Shown here: in pieces, positions 33,039-43,134 of the stretch
Position numbering within the stretch: the first letter of the stretch is position 1
Layout of the letters: every line of letters starts with the position of its first letter
Source of the DNA: Bacteroidota bacterium
GTDB taxonomy: Bacteria; Bacteroidota; Bacteroidia; Chitinophagales; Chitinophagaceae
Direction of reading: 5' to 3'
DNA: 64,000 nt
Assembly (NCBI GenBank): GCA_023386045.1
Contig: JAEWKK010000016.1
Coordinates: 1 to 64,000, forward strand
Notes under the pieces: model-generated
Told to the model about the DNA's origin: nothing
Database searches by the model: none
The model's input: the letters and a program-made list of their open reading frames with translations, nothing else
Position numbers and translations under genes: made by a program

Positions 33039-35798
33039 CTACTTGGTTGTTCCGGGTGATTTATTAAAATTCCAGTTGAATGAAAGCAGGGCATATCGTC
33101 CCAGCGTGTTATAGTTCTTTTCATAGAGGTAATTGGAGGTAAACTCGCGGTTATAGCCTCTTCTCTGGCCCAGCAGATCATTTATTTCGAATGTAAAAAT
33201 GCCATTACGCTTTTTAAAGATCTTATAGGAAACCTCCATGCCCCAGGTAATGAAATTATTATTTCCTGTAAAAGCTTCTGTTTTTTCCCTGAGATCAAAT
33301 TCCACATCTGAGCCAACCGTGAACCTTTTTGTAATAGAATATTCTGCATCAAGACCATAGTTCTGTGTCCAGAAATTGTTTTTGAAACTACTGATGGTGG
33401 AAGTGGAGCTGTTATATTTAATGCCGGCATCCAGGCTGAACATGTATTTGTCTTCTTCGTATTTGGAGCTGTGCAGGCTAAGGCCAGTAGTACGATTTTT
33501 ACTGGTGTTCTTTTTGCCGTTGATAAAGTTCACGTAATTATTTCCATTGCTATTCAGCGTCAATCCAACATAGGTATCAGCTTTTGCAATCTTGAATCCA
33601 TAGGAACCATAGAAATAATAATTAAAATTCCCGCTGGTGTTGATATACTGCTGTGTGGTTATTCCCGAATTGATCACCTGGCTGGTTACGATGGCTTTAT
33701 CCGTTGTACTCACCGATGCATTGATCCAGATATTCCTCCCTGTGAGCATTTTGAAATCTGTAAAGAACAATGAAAAATTATGTCTGAACGACTGATCAAG
33801 ATCCGGGTTTCCAATAGTAATAAACAATGGATTGGAATTTTCCCTTATAGGCTGTATCTGTTCAATTCCCGGAGGTCCGGGTGTGCCTGAATAAGTGAGG
33901 TTCAGACTCTTTTGTGTAGTGAAGCGGTAAGTAATGCGGCTCGTTGGAAATATGTTGGTATAACTCATATGCCTGACCTGCTTATCGTTGGAATCTTTCT
34001 GGTTATAGTCAGAAATGCCTATGTTGGTTCCAATATTGGCGGTTAGCTTTTTACTATTGTACTGGTATTTAATTCCGGCACTGTTGGAAAGATATAAAAG
34101 TCCATAACGCAGGCTGAATGCATTGTTCAATTCAGAATACTTACCACCTTTTTCTTCAAAGCTCTGGCGGTTGAGATGACTTGCAGTTCGCTGGAAACTG
34201 TAATTGAATTCCAGGATTCCTTTTTTACCCGCAGGCTCAGTGTATACCAGTTTTGATTGGGTAGTATATTTTTTTGAAAGAGATGTTTTATACTGGTCGA
34301 TAGTATCCCTGTTAAAAGGAGAAGTAAAGAAATCGGTATAGGAGAGAAGGAAGCCATCAGAATTGTTCTCATTCTGTTTTTGCGAAGCAGTAAGAGAAAG
34401 CGTTCTTCCTTTCTTTTTAAATTTCTGTCGCCATAAAGCGCTAGCCAGAAATGTTTTTTCCCTGGAATCATTGGTATTGATCCTTGAATTTAAATTCACG
34501 GGGTTTAGTTCTTCATCATCTGTTTCTGAATTGGTAGATGTATTGGTGCTGGACCTATTGAATTTACCATTCAGTTTTATGCGGATAGAAGAAAGTGAAT
34601 CAAATTTTATATCATAAATGCCTCCAAAAATCTGCTGCAGGCTGGTGGTGCTGCTGGTGTGGTTTTCTTTCAGGTAATAAGAAGAATCTGGAAGAAGGTA
34701 TTTGTATAAAGAATTTCCTTCTGCAAAATTCCTTATATCCTTAATGGTGTAATTCCCATTGATCTTTTGCTGGTCAGACTTCCATTTATCGGAAAAATGT
34801 GCACCTCCCTTTATAGTTCTTGGAATTCCTTCGCCTTCATAACTATTTCCCCAGTCCTCGAAATCTCCATCATTATCACTGTTGATCATGATAAAACCGG
34901 CACCCATTTCCACTTCGGCGTCTTCAAAATCATTGCCACCACCATAACGGCTTCTGTCTTCCCATCCCAATCCAATGGTACCTGTATTGGAAGCAATACC
35001 ATATACAGAAGCTTTTTTCTTTCCTTTGAAATAATTAAGCATGGCTTCGCCCGAATACCGTTCTTCAGTTCCTCCGCCTGCTACGATCTTGCCCATATAG
35101 CCTTTCTTCTTGTCATCTTTCAAAACAAGGTTCAGGGTTTTTGACCTGGAACCATCATCAACACCAGTAAATTCAGCCTGGTCACTTTTTTTATCATAGG
35201 ATTGAACTTTATCAACCGCATCGGCACGAAGATTTTCAATGACAACAGCCGGATCATCACTGAAAAACTCTTCACCATCTACCAGCACTTTTTCAACCTT
35301 CTGACCCTGTGCAGTGATCTGCCCGTTCTTATCCACCTGCAGTCCCGGTAACTGTCGCAACAGGTCTTTTACATTCGCACCTTCTGCTACCTTAAAACTA
35401 TCTGCCTTATATTCCACTGTATCACCTTTTAAACGAATAGACCAGTGCTGCTTGATGATCACCGTTTCAAGAAGAGCAGATTTTTGTATAAGAGGAAGGC
35501 TTCCAAGGTCAACAGTAGGTTCTTTTATGTACAGTTCATCACCAAAATCTGCGAAACCCGGATAGGTAATAAAAAGAAAATACTTTCCTGTATCTATCTT
35601 CTTCATCAGGAATTCACCGTTACTGGCTGACCTTGTAAAACGATATAATGTGGAGTCCGATTGGCGTAGAAGTGATATTACTGCATGATGGAGATTTCTT
35701 TTCTCCAATGTATCAACGATCTTTCCTTTAAGATCGGACTGCTGTGCAAAAGCCATAGAGCTGGCTAGCAGCAGCAGGCAGAAAAAAAATATTCTCAT
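33039..35798 (-). CDS. TonB-dependent outer-membrane receptor
   Basis: A 919-residue protein: signal peptide 1-18, a CarboxypepD-regulatory-like domain at about 22-105, a plug with VKDLLRQLPGLQVDKNGQI (residues about 142-160) and VLVDGEEFFSDDP, then a large beta barrel with a typical aromatic C-terminal strand (YALLSFNWNFN). It carries no visible SusC TonB-linked signature. Cotranscribed with GLPGLI. Located between the maltodextrin enzymes and glgB but its ligand is unknown; peptide or siderophore uptake cannot be excluded. Confidence 0.93.
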   Translation of the reverse strand: MRIFFFCLLLLASSMAFAQQSDLKGKIVDTLEKRNLHHAVISLLRQSDSTLYRFTRSASNGEFLMKKIDTGKYFLFITYPGFADFGDELYIKEPTVDLGSLPLIQKSALLETVIIKQHWSIRLKGDTVEYKADSFKVAEGANVKDLLRQLPGLQVDKNGQITAQGQKVEKVLVDGEEFFSDDPAVVIENLRADAVDKVQSYDKKSDQAEFTGVDDGSRSKTLNLVLKDDKKKGYMGKIVAGGGTEERYSGEAMLNYFKGKKKASVYGIASNTGTIGLGWEDRSRYGGGNDFEDAEVEMGAGFIMINSDNDGDFEDWGNSYEGEGIPRTIKGGAHFSDKWKSDQQKINGNYTIKDIRNFAEGNSLYKYLLPDSSYYLKENHTSSTTSLQQIFGGIYDIKFDSLSSIRIKLNGKFNRSSTNTSTNSETDDEELNPVNLNSRINTNDSREKTFLASALWRQKFKKKGRTLSLTASQKQNENNSDGFLLSYTDFFTSPFNRDTIDQYKTSLSKKYTTQSKLVYTEPAGKKGILEFNYSFQRTASHLNRQSFEEKGGKYSELNNAFSLRYGLLYLSNSAGIKYQYNSKKLTANIGTNIGISDYNQKDSNDKQVRHMSYTNIFPTSRITYRFTTQKSLNLTYSGTPGPPGIEQIQPIRENSNPLFITIGNPDLDQSFRHNFSLFFTDFKMLTGRNIWINASVSTTDKAIVTSQVINSGITTQQYINTSGNFNYYFYGSYGFKIAKADTYVGLTLNSNGNNYVNFINGKKNTSKNRTTGLSLHSSKYEEDKYMFSLDAGIKYNSSTSTISSFKNNFWTQNYGLDAEYSITKRFTVGSDVEFDLREKTEAFTGNNNFITWGMEVSYKIFKKRNGIFTFEINDLLGQRRGYNREFTSNYLYEKNYNTLGRYALLSFNWNFNKSPGTTK

Positions 35799-35880
35799 TC
35801 GCTGGTATTGGCTGGTTTGTCAAACAATTTACAGCGTCAAACCTTACCGACTTGTTAACTTTACTTAAACCTACGAATTG

Positions 35881-37917
35881 ATGCTACAGAAACGCGGAAC
35901 AACAGGAGCAGGTGAAAACGAATTGCCAAAGACGCTGAGTGGTACTGAGAAATACGAGGACAGGAATTTTGTGGATACCAGCAAACCTGTCTGGAACTAT
36001 TCCATATTGTATGATGATGACCTGATTACTTTCGCCAATGGCACTCACTATACTTTGTATAAAAAATTTGGCTCTAAAAAAATTTCTGTACAGGGAAAGG
36101 AAGGATATCATTTTACAGTCTGGGCTCCCAATGCAACAAAAGTTGCAGTAATTGGAAGCTTCAATAACTGGGACCTGGAATCGCATCAGTTACAGCCAAG
36201 ATGGGATAAGAGTGGCGTGTGGGAAGGATTTATTCCAGGCGTTACAAAAGGTGATCTTTATAAGTACAGGATCACTGGTTTTGAGGGTGTCATCACTGAA
36301 AAAGGAGATCCCTTTGCCAATTACTGGCAGCTGCGTCCTGCTACTTCAAGCATTGCCTGGGAAATGGAGTTTAATTGGACCGATGAAGCGTGGATGAAAA
36401 AAAGAGCCAGGCATAATGCACTGGATGCACCATGGAGCGTATATGAAGTACACCTTGCAAGCTGGATGAGACCTGATCCGAATAACGAGGAATGGTACAA
36501 TACTTATCACGATATAGCAGAAAGACTGGTGCCTTATATAAAGGAGATGGGGTTTACACATGTTGAATTCATGCCTGTAATGGAACATCCCTTTGATGGA
36601 AGCTGGGGCTACCAGTGTACTGGATATTTTGCACCCACTTCAAGATTTGGAAAACCAGAAGGATTAATGCACCTGATCAATGAACTGCACAGAAATGATA
36701 TCGGTGTGATCCTTGATTGGGTACCCTCACATTTTCCTTATGATGCCCATGGGCTTTTTATGTTTGATGGCACTCATACCTATGAATACGCCGACATGCG
36801 CAAGGGATTTCATCCCGACTGGAACAGTTATATTTTCAATTATAAAAGAGGAGAGGTCAAATCATTTCTGATCAGCAGCGCCAGGTTCTGGTTCGAATAT
36901 TTTCACATTGATGGCATCAGGGTAGATGCCGTTTCCTCTATGCTGAAGCTGGATTATTCAAGAGATCATGGACAATGGGAACCCAATGAATTTGGTGGCA
37001 ACGGCAATATTGAAGCAATTGCTTTTATCACCGATCTAAATGAAACCATTTACCGCGATTTTCCTGATGTTCAAACTATAGCCGAAGAAGCTACCGACTG
37101 GCCTGGCATTTCAAAGCCGACCTTCCAGGGCGGCTTGGGATTTGGTATGAAGTGGATGATGGGATGGATGCATGATACGCTTGATTATTTTAAAATGGAT
37201 CCGCTCTTCCGCCAGCATCACCAGGATAAATTTTCCTTCAGCATGATGTATTTCTATGATGAAAATTTCATGCTGCCTTTGAGTCATGATGAAGTGGTGC
37301 ATGGCAAATCGCCCATGATCTATAAAATGCCTGGAGATGAATGGCAAAAGTTTGCCAACCTGAGAGCGCTGTACACCTATATGTGGACACATCCCGGAGG
37401 AAGGCTGTTATTCATGGGGAATGAATTTGGACAGACAACTGAGTGGGATTATAAAACTGAGCTAAACTGGGGACTGCTTCAGTATGAACCACACAGCAAA
37501 TTGCAACAATGCCTGAAAGATCTCAATCACCTATTGACCTCCGAAGAAGCTCTTTATATTAACCAGTTTTCAATTGAGGGTTTTGAATGGATAGACCTGA
37601 ATCACCGGGAAGAAAGCGTTATTGCATATGCAAGAAAAGGAAAAACTGAAGAAGAAGAACTGCTGGTGATCCTCAACCTGACACCGGTGGCAAGATGGGA
37701 CTGGCAGCTGATCACAACGAGGAAGTATTCGAAAGAAATTTTTAACAGTGACCTCAAAAAATACTGGGGGACAGGAGATGTGACCAATCCTGACATCAGG
37801 CAGGAAGAAATGATACCTGAAGAACCGGAAGAAACGGAAAGCACAGAAACAGAAAAAAGAAAAATTTACAGGCTGACGATTAACCTGCCACCACTGGGAG
37901 CTCTCGTTCTAAAGTAA
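35881..37917 (+). CDS. glgB: 1,4-alpha-glucan branching enzyme
   Basis: A 678-residue branching enzyme, starting at the ATG at 35881 rather than a TTG one codon upstream. A CBM48 domain (residues about 73-165, YHFTVWAPNATKVAVIGSF) precedes the GH13 barrel. Catalytic candidates are Asp349 (DGIRVDAVSSM), Glu402/403 (TIAEEATDWP) and the later Asp in PLSHDEVVHGKSPM. It introduces alpha-1,6 branches into glycogen made by GlgA. Divergent from the TonB receptor (82 bp). The acidic C-terminus (EPEETESTETEKRK) is unusual. Confidence 0.96.
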   Translation: MLQKRGTTGAGENELPKTLSGTEKYEDRNFVDTSKPVWNYSILYDDDLITFANGTHYTLYKKFGSKKISVQGKEGYHFTVWAPNATKVAVIGSFNNWDLESHQLQPRWDKSGVWEGFIPGVTKGDLYKYRITGFEGVITEKGDPFANYWQLRPATSSIAWEMEFNWTDEAWMKKRARHNALDAPWSVYEVHLASWMRPDPNNEEWYNTYHDIAERLVPYIKEMGFTHVEFMPVMEHPFDGSWGYQCTGYFAPTSRFGKPEGLMHLINELHRNDIGVILDWVPSHFPYDAHGLFMFDGTHTYEYADMRKGFHPDWNSYIFNYKRGEVKSFLISSARFWFEYFHIDGIRVDAVSSMLKLDYSRDHGQWEPNEFGGNGNIEAIAFITDLNETIYRDFPDVQTIAEEATDWPGISKPTFQGGLGFGMKWMMGWMHDTLDYFKMDPLFRQHHQDKFSFSMMYFYDENFMLPLSHDEVVHGKSPMIYKMPGDEWQKFANLRALYTYMWTHPGGRLLFMGNEFGQTTEWDYKTELNWGLLQYEPHSKLQQCLKDLNHLLTSEEALYINQFSIEGFEWIDLNHREESVIAYARKGKTEEEELLVILNLTPVARWDWQLITTRKYSKEIFNSDLKKYWGTGDVTNPDIRQEEMIPEEPEETESTETEKRKIYRLTINLPPLGALVLK

Positions 37918-37984
37918 AACCTTAAGAAGCTTAATTTTAGCAATTTCCAAGGCCAGCCATCTTGATAGGTTGGAACTTATTGGT

Positions 37985-37992
37985 TATTTTCG
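37985..37992 (+). promoter_or_regulatory. -7 box (TATTTTCG) of the TPR gene
   Basis: TATTTTCG matches TANNTTTG in 7 of 8 positions, 25 bases before the ATG at 38018. The longer open frame would start before it. Confidence 0.35.
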
Positions 37993-38017
37993 AAATCCAA
38001 TAGTAAACCAATATTCT

Positions 38018-39043
38018 ATGCGCAGACTGATCTTCGCCACAATTGCCATCAGCATTTCCACCTTTGCATTTTCACAAACAGATAGCTCTTCCTATTTTCT
38101 ACAAAAAGGCCTGGAAGAGAAAACAAAAGGACGCCGGCAGGAATCTCTTAAAAATTTTGAAAAAGCCTATCAATACAAAAAAGATGACAGGCAGATCGTA
38201 AGTGAGCTGGCCTCAGCTTACCTGGACCTTCGCCGTTATGCCCAGGCAAAGGAAAAGTTCGGGCAGCTTGAAAAGATGGGCGATAAATCGGACAGCACTT
38301 ATAGGCAGCTGATGCTTCTTTCCTATAATATGCGCCAGTTTGATGACGTGATCACCTATGCCAGCATGCTGAAAAAAGTAAAGCCTTCTGAACCCACAGC
38401 TTTTTACCTGGCGAAGGCTTATTATGAAAAGGAAGAGCTGGGCACAGCTATTAAATATTTTGATTACGCTGCAAAGGAAAACCCTGAGAACGCGGAGATC
38501 CCTTATACCGTGGCACGTGCTTATGCTGATATGTTTAATTACAAACAGTCGATAGAATATTTCCACAAAGCCATCAAGATCAATCCTAACCAGGCCCGTT
38601 GGATCTATGAACTGGCTTTGATCTATTATGCACTTCCTGATAATGTAAATGCGCTTAAGTACATGATTGAAGCAGGAGAGAAGGGATATAAAAAAGACAA
38701 TGAGTACATGCAGAATCTTGCAACTGCGTATTTAAATGCCGGAAAGCCGGAAGAAGGCCTGGGCATTCTGAAAGATGTGCTGCAAAAAAGACCAACAGAT
38801 GTCAACATAATAACCATGATCGCTGAGGCATATTATGACACCAAAAAATTTGATGATGCCATTACACATTTCGACAAGTTGTTGGAGATAGACAAGAACA
38901 ATGCTGAAGCGCTCTATATGATCGGCATGTGTTTCCAGAAAAAAGGCGAAAAACAAAAAGGCCAGGCTCTTTGTGATAAAGCAATTGAAATGGATCCCAA
39001 CCTCCAGAGTCTGAAAACAAAAAAGCAATTACCAGGCATGTAA
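38018..39043 (+). CDS. Exported TPR-repeat protein
   Basis: A 341-residue protein. The start at 38018 gives the signal peptide MRRLIFATIAISISTFAFSQ. Most of the rest is tetratricopeptide repeats, for example ESLKNFEKAYQYKKDD, AQAKEKFGQLEKMGD, TAIKYFDYAAKENPENA, QSIEYFHKAIKINPNQ and DDAITHFDKLLEIDKNN, so about seven to eight repeats. It probably serves as a periplasmic protein-interaction scaffold; no partner can be named. It ends in a strong terminator shared with argS. Confidence 0.85.
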   Translation: MRRLIFATIAISISTFAFSQTDSSSYFLQKGLEEKTKGRRQESLKNFEKAYQYKKDDRQIVSELASAYLDLRRYAQAKEKFGQLEKMGDKSDSTYRQLMLLSYNMRQFDDVITYASMLKKVKPSEPTAFYLAKAYYEKEELGTAIKYFDYAAKENPENAEIPYTVARAYADMFNYKQSIEYFHKAIKINPNQARWIYELALIYYALPDNVNALKYMIEAGEKGYKKDNEYMQNLATAYLNAGKPEEGLGILKDVLQKRPTDVNIITMIAEAYYDTKKFDDAITHFDKLLEIDKNNAEALYMIGMCFQKKGEKQKGQALCDKAIEMDPNLQSLKTKKQLPGM

Positions 39044-39059
39044 ATTCAAAAATCATTAT

Positions 39060-39092
39060 AAAAAAAGACCCCGGACAATTCCGGGGTTTTTA
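39060..39092. terminator. Bidirectional terminator between the TPR gene and argS
   Basis: 8-bp perfect stem ACCCCGGA / TCCGGGGT with a CAAT loop (39068-39087), flanked by an A-tract on the left and TTTT on the right, so it can work on both strands between convergent genes. Confidence 0.85.
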
Positions 39093-39099
39093 TAATCCT

Positions 39100-41001
39100 T
39101 TACATCCTTTCCGGTACCCTGATGCCCAGTAAACTCATTCCATCCCTGATCACATTTGCTGTTAGCTGGCACAAACGAAGCCTTAACTGTTTCTTCTCTT
39201 CTGATTCTGCATTGAGAACAGAATGTTCACTGTAAAAGCTATTGTAGGTTTTGGCGATATTATACACATAGATGGCAATAACAGAAGGATTGTACTCCAG
39301 CGCTGCCTGCTGTAAGATAGCAGGATATTGTTCCAGTAAAAGCAATAAGGTTTTTTCCAGTTTCAAAAGACTGCCACCTTTAAAATTAAGATTAGCTGCA
39401 GGTTGTTCCCTTCTTAAAATAGATTTGATTCTTGCATGTGTGTATTGGATAAAGGGTCCCGTAAATCCATGAAAATCGATGGATTCCTCCGGGTTGAAGA
39501 TCATTCTCTTTTTGGGATCAACCCTGAGCAGGTAAAACTTCAATGCACCCATGCCAAGTGTATCATAAAGCTCTTTGAGTTCTTCTTCATTAAAATCTTT
39601 CACCTTACCCAATTCCTGGGTATGCCTGGCAGCAATGTTCACCATTTCATCAGCCATATCATCAGCATCAACCACGGTTCCTTCACGGCTCTTCATCCGG
39701 CCTGATGGCAATTCCACCATGCCATAACTTAAATGAACAATTCCATCAGCATAAGGCTTTCCGAGCTTCTTCAAAATCAGCTGCAACACCTTCATATGAT
39801 AGTTCTGCTCATCTGCTATTACATAGAAGCTCTGGTTATAGGGAAAGTCCTTGTATTTCTGATCCGCAAGACCGAGGTCCTGTGTGATGTAAACAGACGT
39901 ACCATCTTTCCGCAACAATAATTTTTCATCAAGTCCTTCATCAGTAAGATCCACCCATACACTTCCATCATCTTTTTTGTAAAAGATATCTTTCTTCAAT
40001 CCTTCTTCAACAAATTCTTTTCCCAGCAGGTAGGTTTCACTTTCGTAATATGTCTTATCAAAATCACTCCCAATTCGCTGGTAGGTCTTATTGAATCCAG
40101 CATACACCCAACTGTTCATTCTTTTCCATAATGCGATGACTTCAGGATCACCATTTTCCCAGTCGAGTAGCATTTGCTGGGCTTTTTTCATGATAGGTGT
40201 ACTGGCTCGGATCAATTCCTTGCGGTCTTCTGATAATTTTTTCAGCTTTTCCTTATCCCTCTCGCTATTGCCAACAATGGCATTCATCAGTTCCTGGATC
40301 TCTACCAGTTTCTGCCTGTCTTTTTCTACGATGTCATCGAAATTCCCATCATTCACTCTTTCTGAAAGCACGCCATATTCTTCACGAATCTGGTTCTCAC
40401 AACGCACATAATAATCACCCACCAGGTGATCGCCCTTGATTCCTGTGGTTTCAGGAGTTTCACCATTTCCAAACATCTGCCAGGCGATCATGCTTTTGCA
40501 GATATGTATGCCACGATCATTGACAATGCAGGTCTTGAAAACTTCATTGCCATTAGCCTTTAAAATTTCAGCCACACTCCATCCCAGGAAATTATTCCTG
40601 AGGTGTCCCAAATGCAAGGGCTTATTGGTATTGGGAGATGAATATTCTACGATCACTTTACCTCCGTGAGAAGGAAGTTTAGTAAAGGACAAGTCACCCG
40701 ACCGTGCTGCCAGGTAGTTTTCAAAATACTGGTCGGTTACACTGAGATTCAAAAATCCTTTGATCACATTAAAACCTGTGAACAGATCATTATTGGCTGC
40801 CAGGTATTCCCCGATTTCGGTTCCAAGGCTGTCGGGTGATTTTTTCAACTGCTTTACCAGGCCAAAAAGAACTACGGTATAATCGCCTTCAAATTCAGGC
40901 TTAGTCTGATTAATTGTGATATCATCTGCCGTTACTGGTGTTCCATATAGGGTTGCAATGGCTTTAGCTGCTGCTTCTTTTATCTGTAATACTAAATTCA
41001 T
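39100..41001 (-). CDS. argS: Arginyl-tRNA synthetase
   Basis: A 633-residue class I synthetase. The N-terminal ARGRS add-on domain (residues 1-100) is followed by HIGH motif PLHLGHLRN (His130-Leu-Gly-His133), a middle WVDLTD and DRGIHICK, and a KMSKS equivalent GRMKSREGTVV, as usual for ArgS. The C-terminal anticodon helical domain ends in GIRVPERM. It charges tRNA-Arg. It is transcribed towards the TPR gene. Confidence 0.97.
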   Translation of the reverse strand: MNLVLQIKEAAAKAIATLYGTPVTADDITINQTKPEFEGDYTVVLFGLVKQLKKSPDSLGTEIGEYLAANNDLFTGFNVIKGFLNLSVTDQYFENYLAARSGDLSFTKLPSHGGKVIVEYSSPNTNKPLHLGHLRNNFLGWSVAEILKANGNEVFKTCIVNDRGIHICKSMIAWQMFGNGETPETTGIKGDHLVGDYYVRCENQIREEYGVLSERVNDGNFDDIVEKDRQKLVEIQELMNAIVGNSERDKEKLKKLSEDRKELIRASTPIMKKAQQMLLDWENGDPEVIALWKRMNSWVYAGFNKTYQRIGSDFDKTYYESETYLLGKEFVEEGLKKDIFYKKDDGSVWVDLTDEGLDEKLLLRKDGTSVYITQDLGLADQKYKDFPYNQSFYVIADEQNYHMKVLQLILKKLGKPYADGIVHLSYGMVELPSGRMKSREGTVVDADDMADEMVNIAARHTQELGKVKDFNEEELKELYDTLGMGALKFYLLRVDPKKRMIFNPEESIDFHGFTGPFIQYTHARIKSILRREQPAANLNFKGGSLLKLEKTLLLLLEQYPAILQQAALEYNPSVIAIYVYNIAKTYNSFYSEHSVLNAESEEKKQLRLRLCQLTANVIRDGMSLLGIRVPERM

Positions 41002-41100
41002 TCCTGGCTGTTTGGGGCCGCAATTTACTGAATCAGGCAGGTTTCACAAGCCATTAACCTTACTTAACAAATTGGCCTCGGATTCTTAAAACTGAACGAT

Positions 41101-41108
41101 TATTTTCG
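41101..41108 (+). promoter_or_regulatory. -7 box (TATTTTCG) of the GtrA-family gene
   Basis: TATTTTCG matches TANNTTTG in 7 of 8 positions and ends 9 bases before the ATG at 41118, giving a 5' leader of about six bases or less. Confidence 0.4.
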
Positions 41109-41117
41109 CAGTCACCA

Positions 41118-41639
41118 ATGCAGAAGATTCATCATAAGGTCAGGAATACGATTTTTCAGGTGCTGGATGTCTTTTATCCGCTCTTTAAAAAATTCATGCC
41201 CTTGCAAACCTACCACTATGCAGCCTGTGGTGGTGTGAATACTGCTTTGACCCTGTTTGTTTATTTTGTTTCCTATAATTTCCTTTTTGACAAGCAGGTA
41301 TTCCACCTCGGATTCATGGCTTTCGAGCCACACATTGCGGCCCTTTTTGTTTCCTTCCTGGTTTCCCTGCCGGTTGGATTTTACCTGAGCATGTTCGTGA
41401 TCTTCCAGGGGTCTTACCTGAGCAGGCGCACACAGTTCCTGCGTTATTTTGCAGTGATCATTGGTTGTATGATTATTGACTATATCGGACTGAAAATTTT
41501 TGTTGAACACTTTGGCTGGTATCCTACCATTTCCAAAATGATCAACACAGTGATCGTTATTCTATTTAATTATTTCTCCCAGCGTCATTTCTCTTTCAAA
41601 ACAGCCAGGCCGGTACCTGTTGAGAAACTTGCAGACTAA
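41118..41639 (+). CDS. GtrA-family small membrane protein
   Basis: A 173-residue inner-membrane protein with four predicted helices, including YHYAACGGVNTALTLFVYF and a C-terminal NYFSQRHFSF that ends the GtrA domain. GtrA proteins are thought to flip lipid-linked sugars for O-antigen or teichoic-acid decoration. No glycosyltransferase lies beside it. Its stop codon overlaps the stop of the DUF4403 gene by four bases (CTAA). Confidence 0.88.
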   Translation: MQKIHHKVRNTIFQVLDVFYPLFKKFMPLQTYHYAACGGVNTALTLFVYFVSYNFLFDKQVFHLGFMAFEPHIAALFVSFLVSLPVGFYLSMFVIFQGSYLSRRTQFLRYFAVIIGCMIIDYIGLKIFVEHFGWYPTISKMINTVIVILFNYFSQRHFSFKTARPVPVEKLAD

Positions 41640-43039
41640 AAAGGAAGGTCGATCTCCGAAACAACAACACTTAGTTTTCCAGCGCAATTACTTCTGATCA
41701 ACAGATGCTCAGGCAAAGCATAAAGAGAAGTGAGTTTAAGGTCTGTTACGGACCCAGAACCCGATATACCTTTTGTCCATTCTTTATTGATCCAGGTATT
41801 TAAGGACACAGAAGCCGTATCATAATATTGCGAGAGGTCAAAAGAAGTATATTTTTTCAGCTCGCTGAGTATACGCTTATTGAAAAGCCATTTAGCAGTT
41901 TTCAGCAGGAGATTTTTTGTTTTAAGATCATATTCCAGGTCCTGAACTTCAATGGTTTTTTTATCAGGATTATAAACAGGCTTTCCAAAAAAATAGGCGC
42001 TGCCATCAAATGAACCTGTAAAATCAAGGCGGATCAATAAATTGCCTATTGAGTCTCCGCTCACCTTTGTTTCTTTTACAATGATGTGCTTTTTAATCAA
42101 TCCCTCAGAAATCTCAAATCTCTTATTGACCAGGTAACCATTCATGACCTGTGAAAGTGAATCGTATTGAAGTGCAGCTTCCAGGTAAATATTAAAACCG
42201 CCCGGACTTGCTGAAGAGCTCATATTCGGCACCCGGGAACTTTCCATTTCAGGCTTTACAAAACTTACTACAGGAGTTGCTGAAATACCGATATTAATAT
42301 TGAGCAGGTCATTACTGGCATTGATATTTTGCATGCGAAGCTTTTTTGGGTGAAGGGTGAAATAACCGATACCTGGAATGGCATAGGGTGTATTCAAAAG
42401 ATCCCATGCCTGTTGCATATAAGGTCTTAGTTTGATGGTACTGAAAGAATCATCCATCAGCTTTTTGGAAGCATCCAGTTCCTCTTTTAGTCCTTTCATC
42501 ACCTCCGTTGTTATATCCTGGCCCCAAAAACACACAGAGCATTTGTCTTCCGGAAGAGGTTCATTGCGTACAATAGAATTGTTCAATACATAGTTGGAAT
42601 GCAGACGGAAAGTGCTGGTGAAGCTAACCTTTACTTTTCTTTCTCCCTCGTCAAAGCCACAACGGCAGGGTGGCGTCCATGGCGAAACTACTGTTCCACC
42701 TACACAAGCTCTTGTTGAACCAATGATCTTGTAATATCCTGTAAATCCAAGGTTGAGTGTAGTGCCATTCATGCTCATTTGGAGAGGAGATCGCCTGAAA
42801 TGATATTTGTACCTGGTGGCGCAATCTGCCTGCACCCAGCCATCAGGATAATTAGGTGAGGTGAAAACAGTATCCACATTCTTTTCCGCTAGTGCATAAA
42901 ATGGCTTCAGGTTCACCTGTATGGGAATATCAATCACGGATTCGGGAAGAGAATCAATCCTCAGTCCACCTGAAGTTTTTTCCTGGGCAATACCTGCAAA
43001 AGCATTCAGTAAAAAGAAAAACAAAACAACAGTTCTCAT
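41636..43039 (-). CDS. Exported DUF4403 family protein
   Basis: A 467-residue protein with signal peptide MRTVVLFFFLLNAFAGIAQ. The body is beta-rich with the repeat pattern of DUF4403, a BPI/tubular-lipid-binding-like fold, for example NIPIQVNLK-like start DIPIQVNLKPFYALAE and the closing SLYALPEHLLIRSNCAGKL. Two Cys pairs (CRCGF, CSVCF) may form disulfides. The function is unknown and a lipid-binding envelope role is inferred from the fold. A perfect -7 box lies 17 bases upstream of its start. Confidence 0.85.
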   Translation of the reverse strand: MRTVVLFFFLLNAFAGIAQEKTSGGLRIDSLPESVIDIPIQVNLKPFYALAEKNVDTVFTSPNYPDGWVQADCATRYKYHFRRSPLQMSMNGTTLNLGFTGYYKIIGSTRACVGGTVVSPWTPPCRCGFDEGERKVKVSFTSTFRLHSNYVLNNSIVRNEPLPEDKCSVCFWGQDITTEVMKGLKEELDASKKLMDDSFSTIKLRPYMQQAWDLLNTPYAIPGIGYFTLHPKKLRMQNINASNDLLNINIGISATPVVSFVKPEMESSRVPNMSSSASPGGFNIYLEAALQYDSLSQVMNGYLVNKRFEISEGLIKKHIIVKETKVSGDSIGNLLIRLDFTGSFDGSAYFFGKPVYNPDKKTIEVQDLEYDLKTKNLLLKTAKWLFNKRILSELKKYTSFDLSQYYDTASVSLNTWINKEWTKGISGSGSVTDLKLTSLYALPEHLLIRSNCAGKLSVVVSEIDLPF

Positions 43040-43056
43040 GGTTCTTTATATCTGTT

Positions 43057-43064
43057 CAAATATA
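43057..43064 (-). promoter_or_regulatory. -7 box (TATATTTG) of the DUF4403 gene
   Basis: Perfect TANNTTTG on the minus strand, 17 bases before the ATG at 43039. Confidence 0.45.
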
Positions 43065-43134
43065 GAACGCAATTGAAAGGAAATTATGGTGCAAATGTTA
43101 ATTAGGCTTTGGGCGATTTCAGTTTTCTTATCTG

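Noticed and set aside
33039..35798. SusC-type polysaccharide-utilisation locus around the glycogen genes
   Set aside because: No SusD-type lipoprotein lies beside the receptor, and the partner is a GLPGLI protein, so it is not a PUL.
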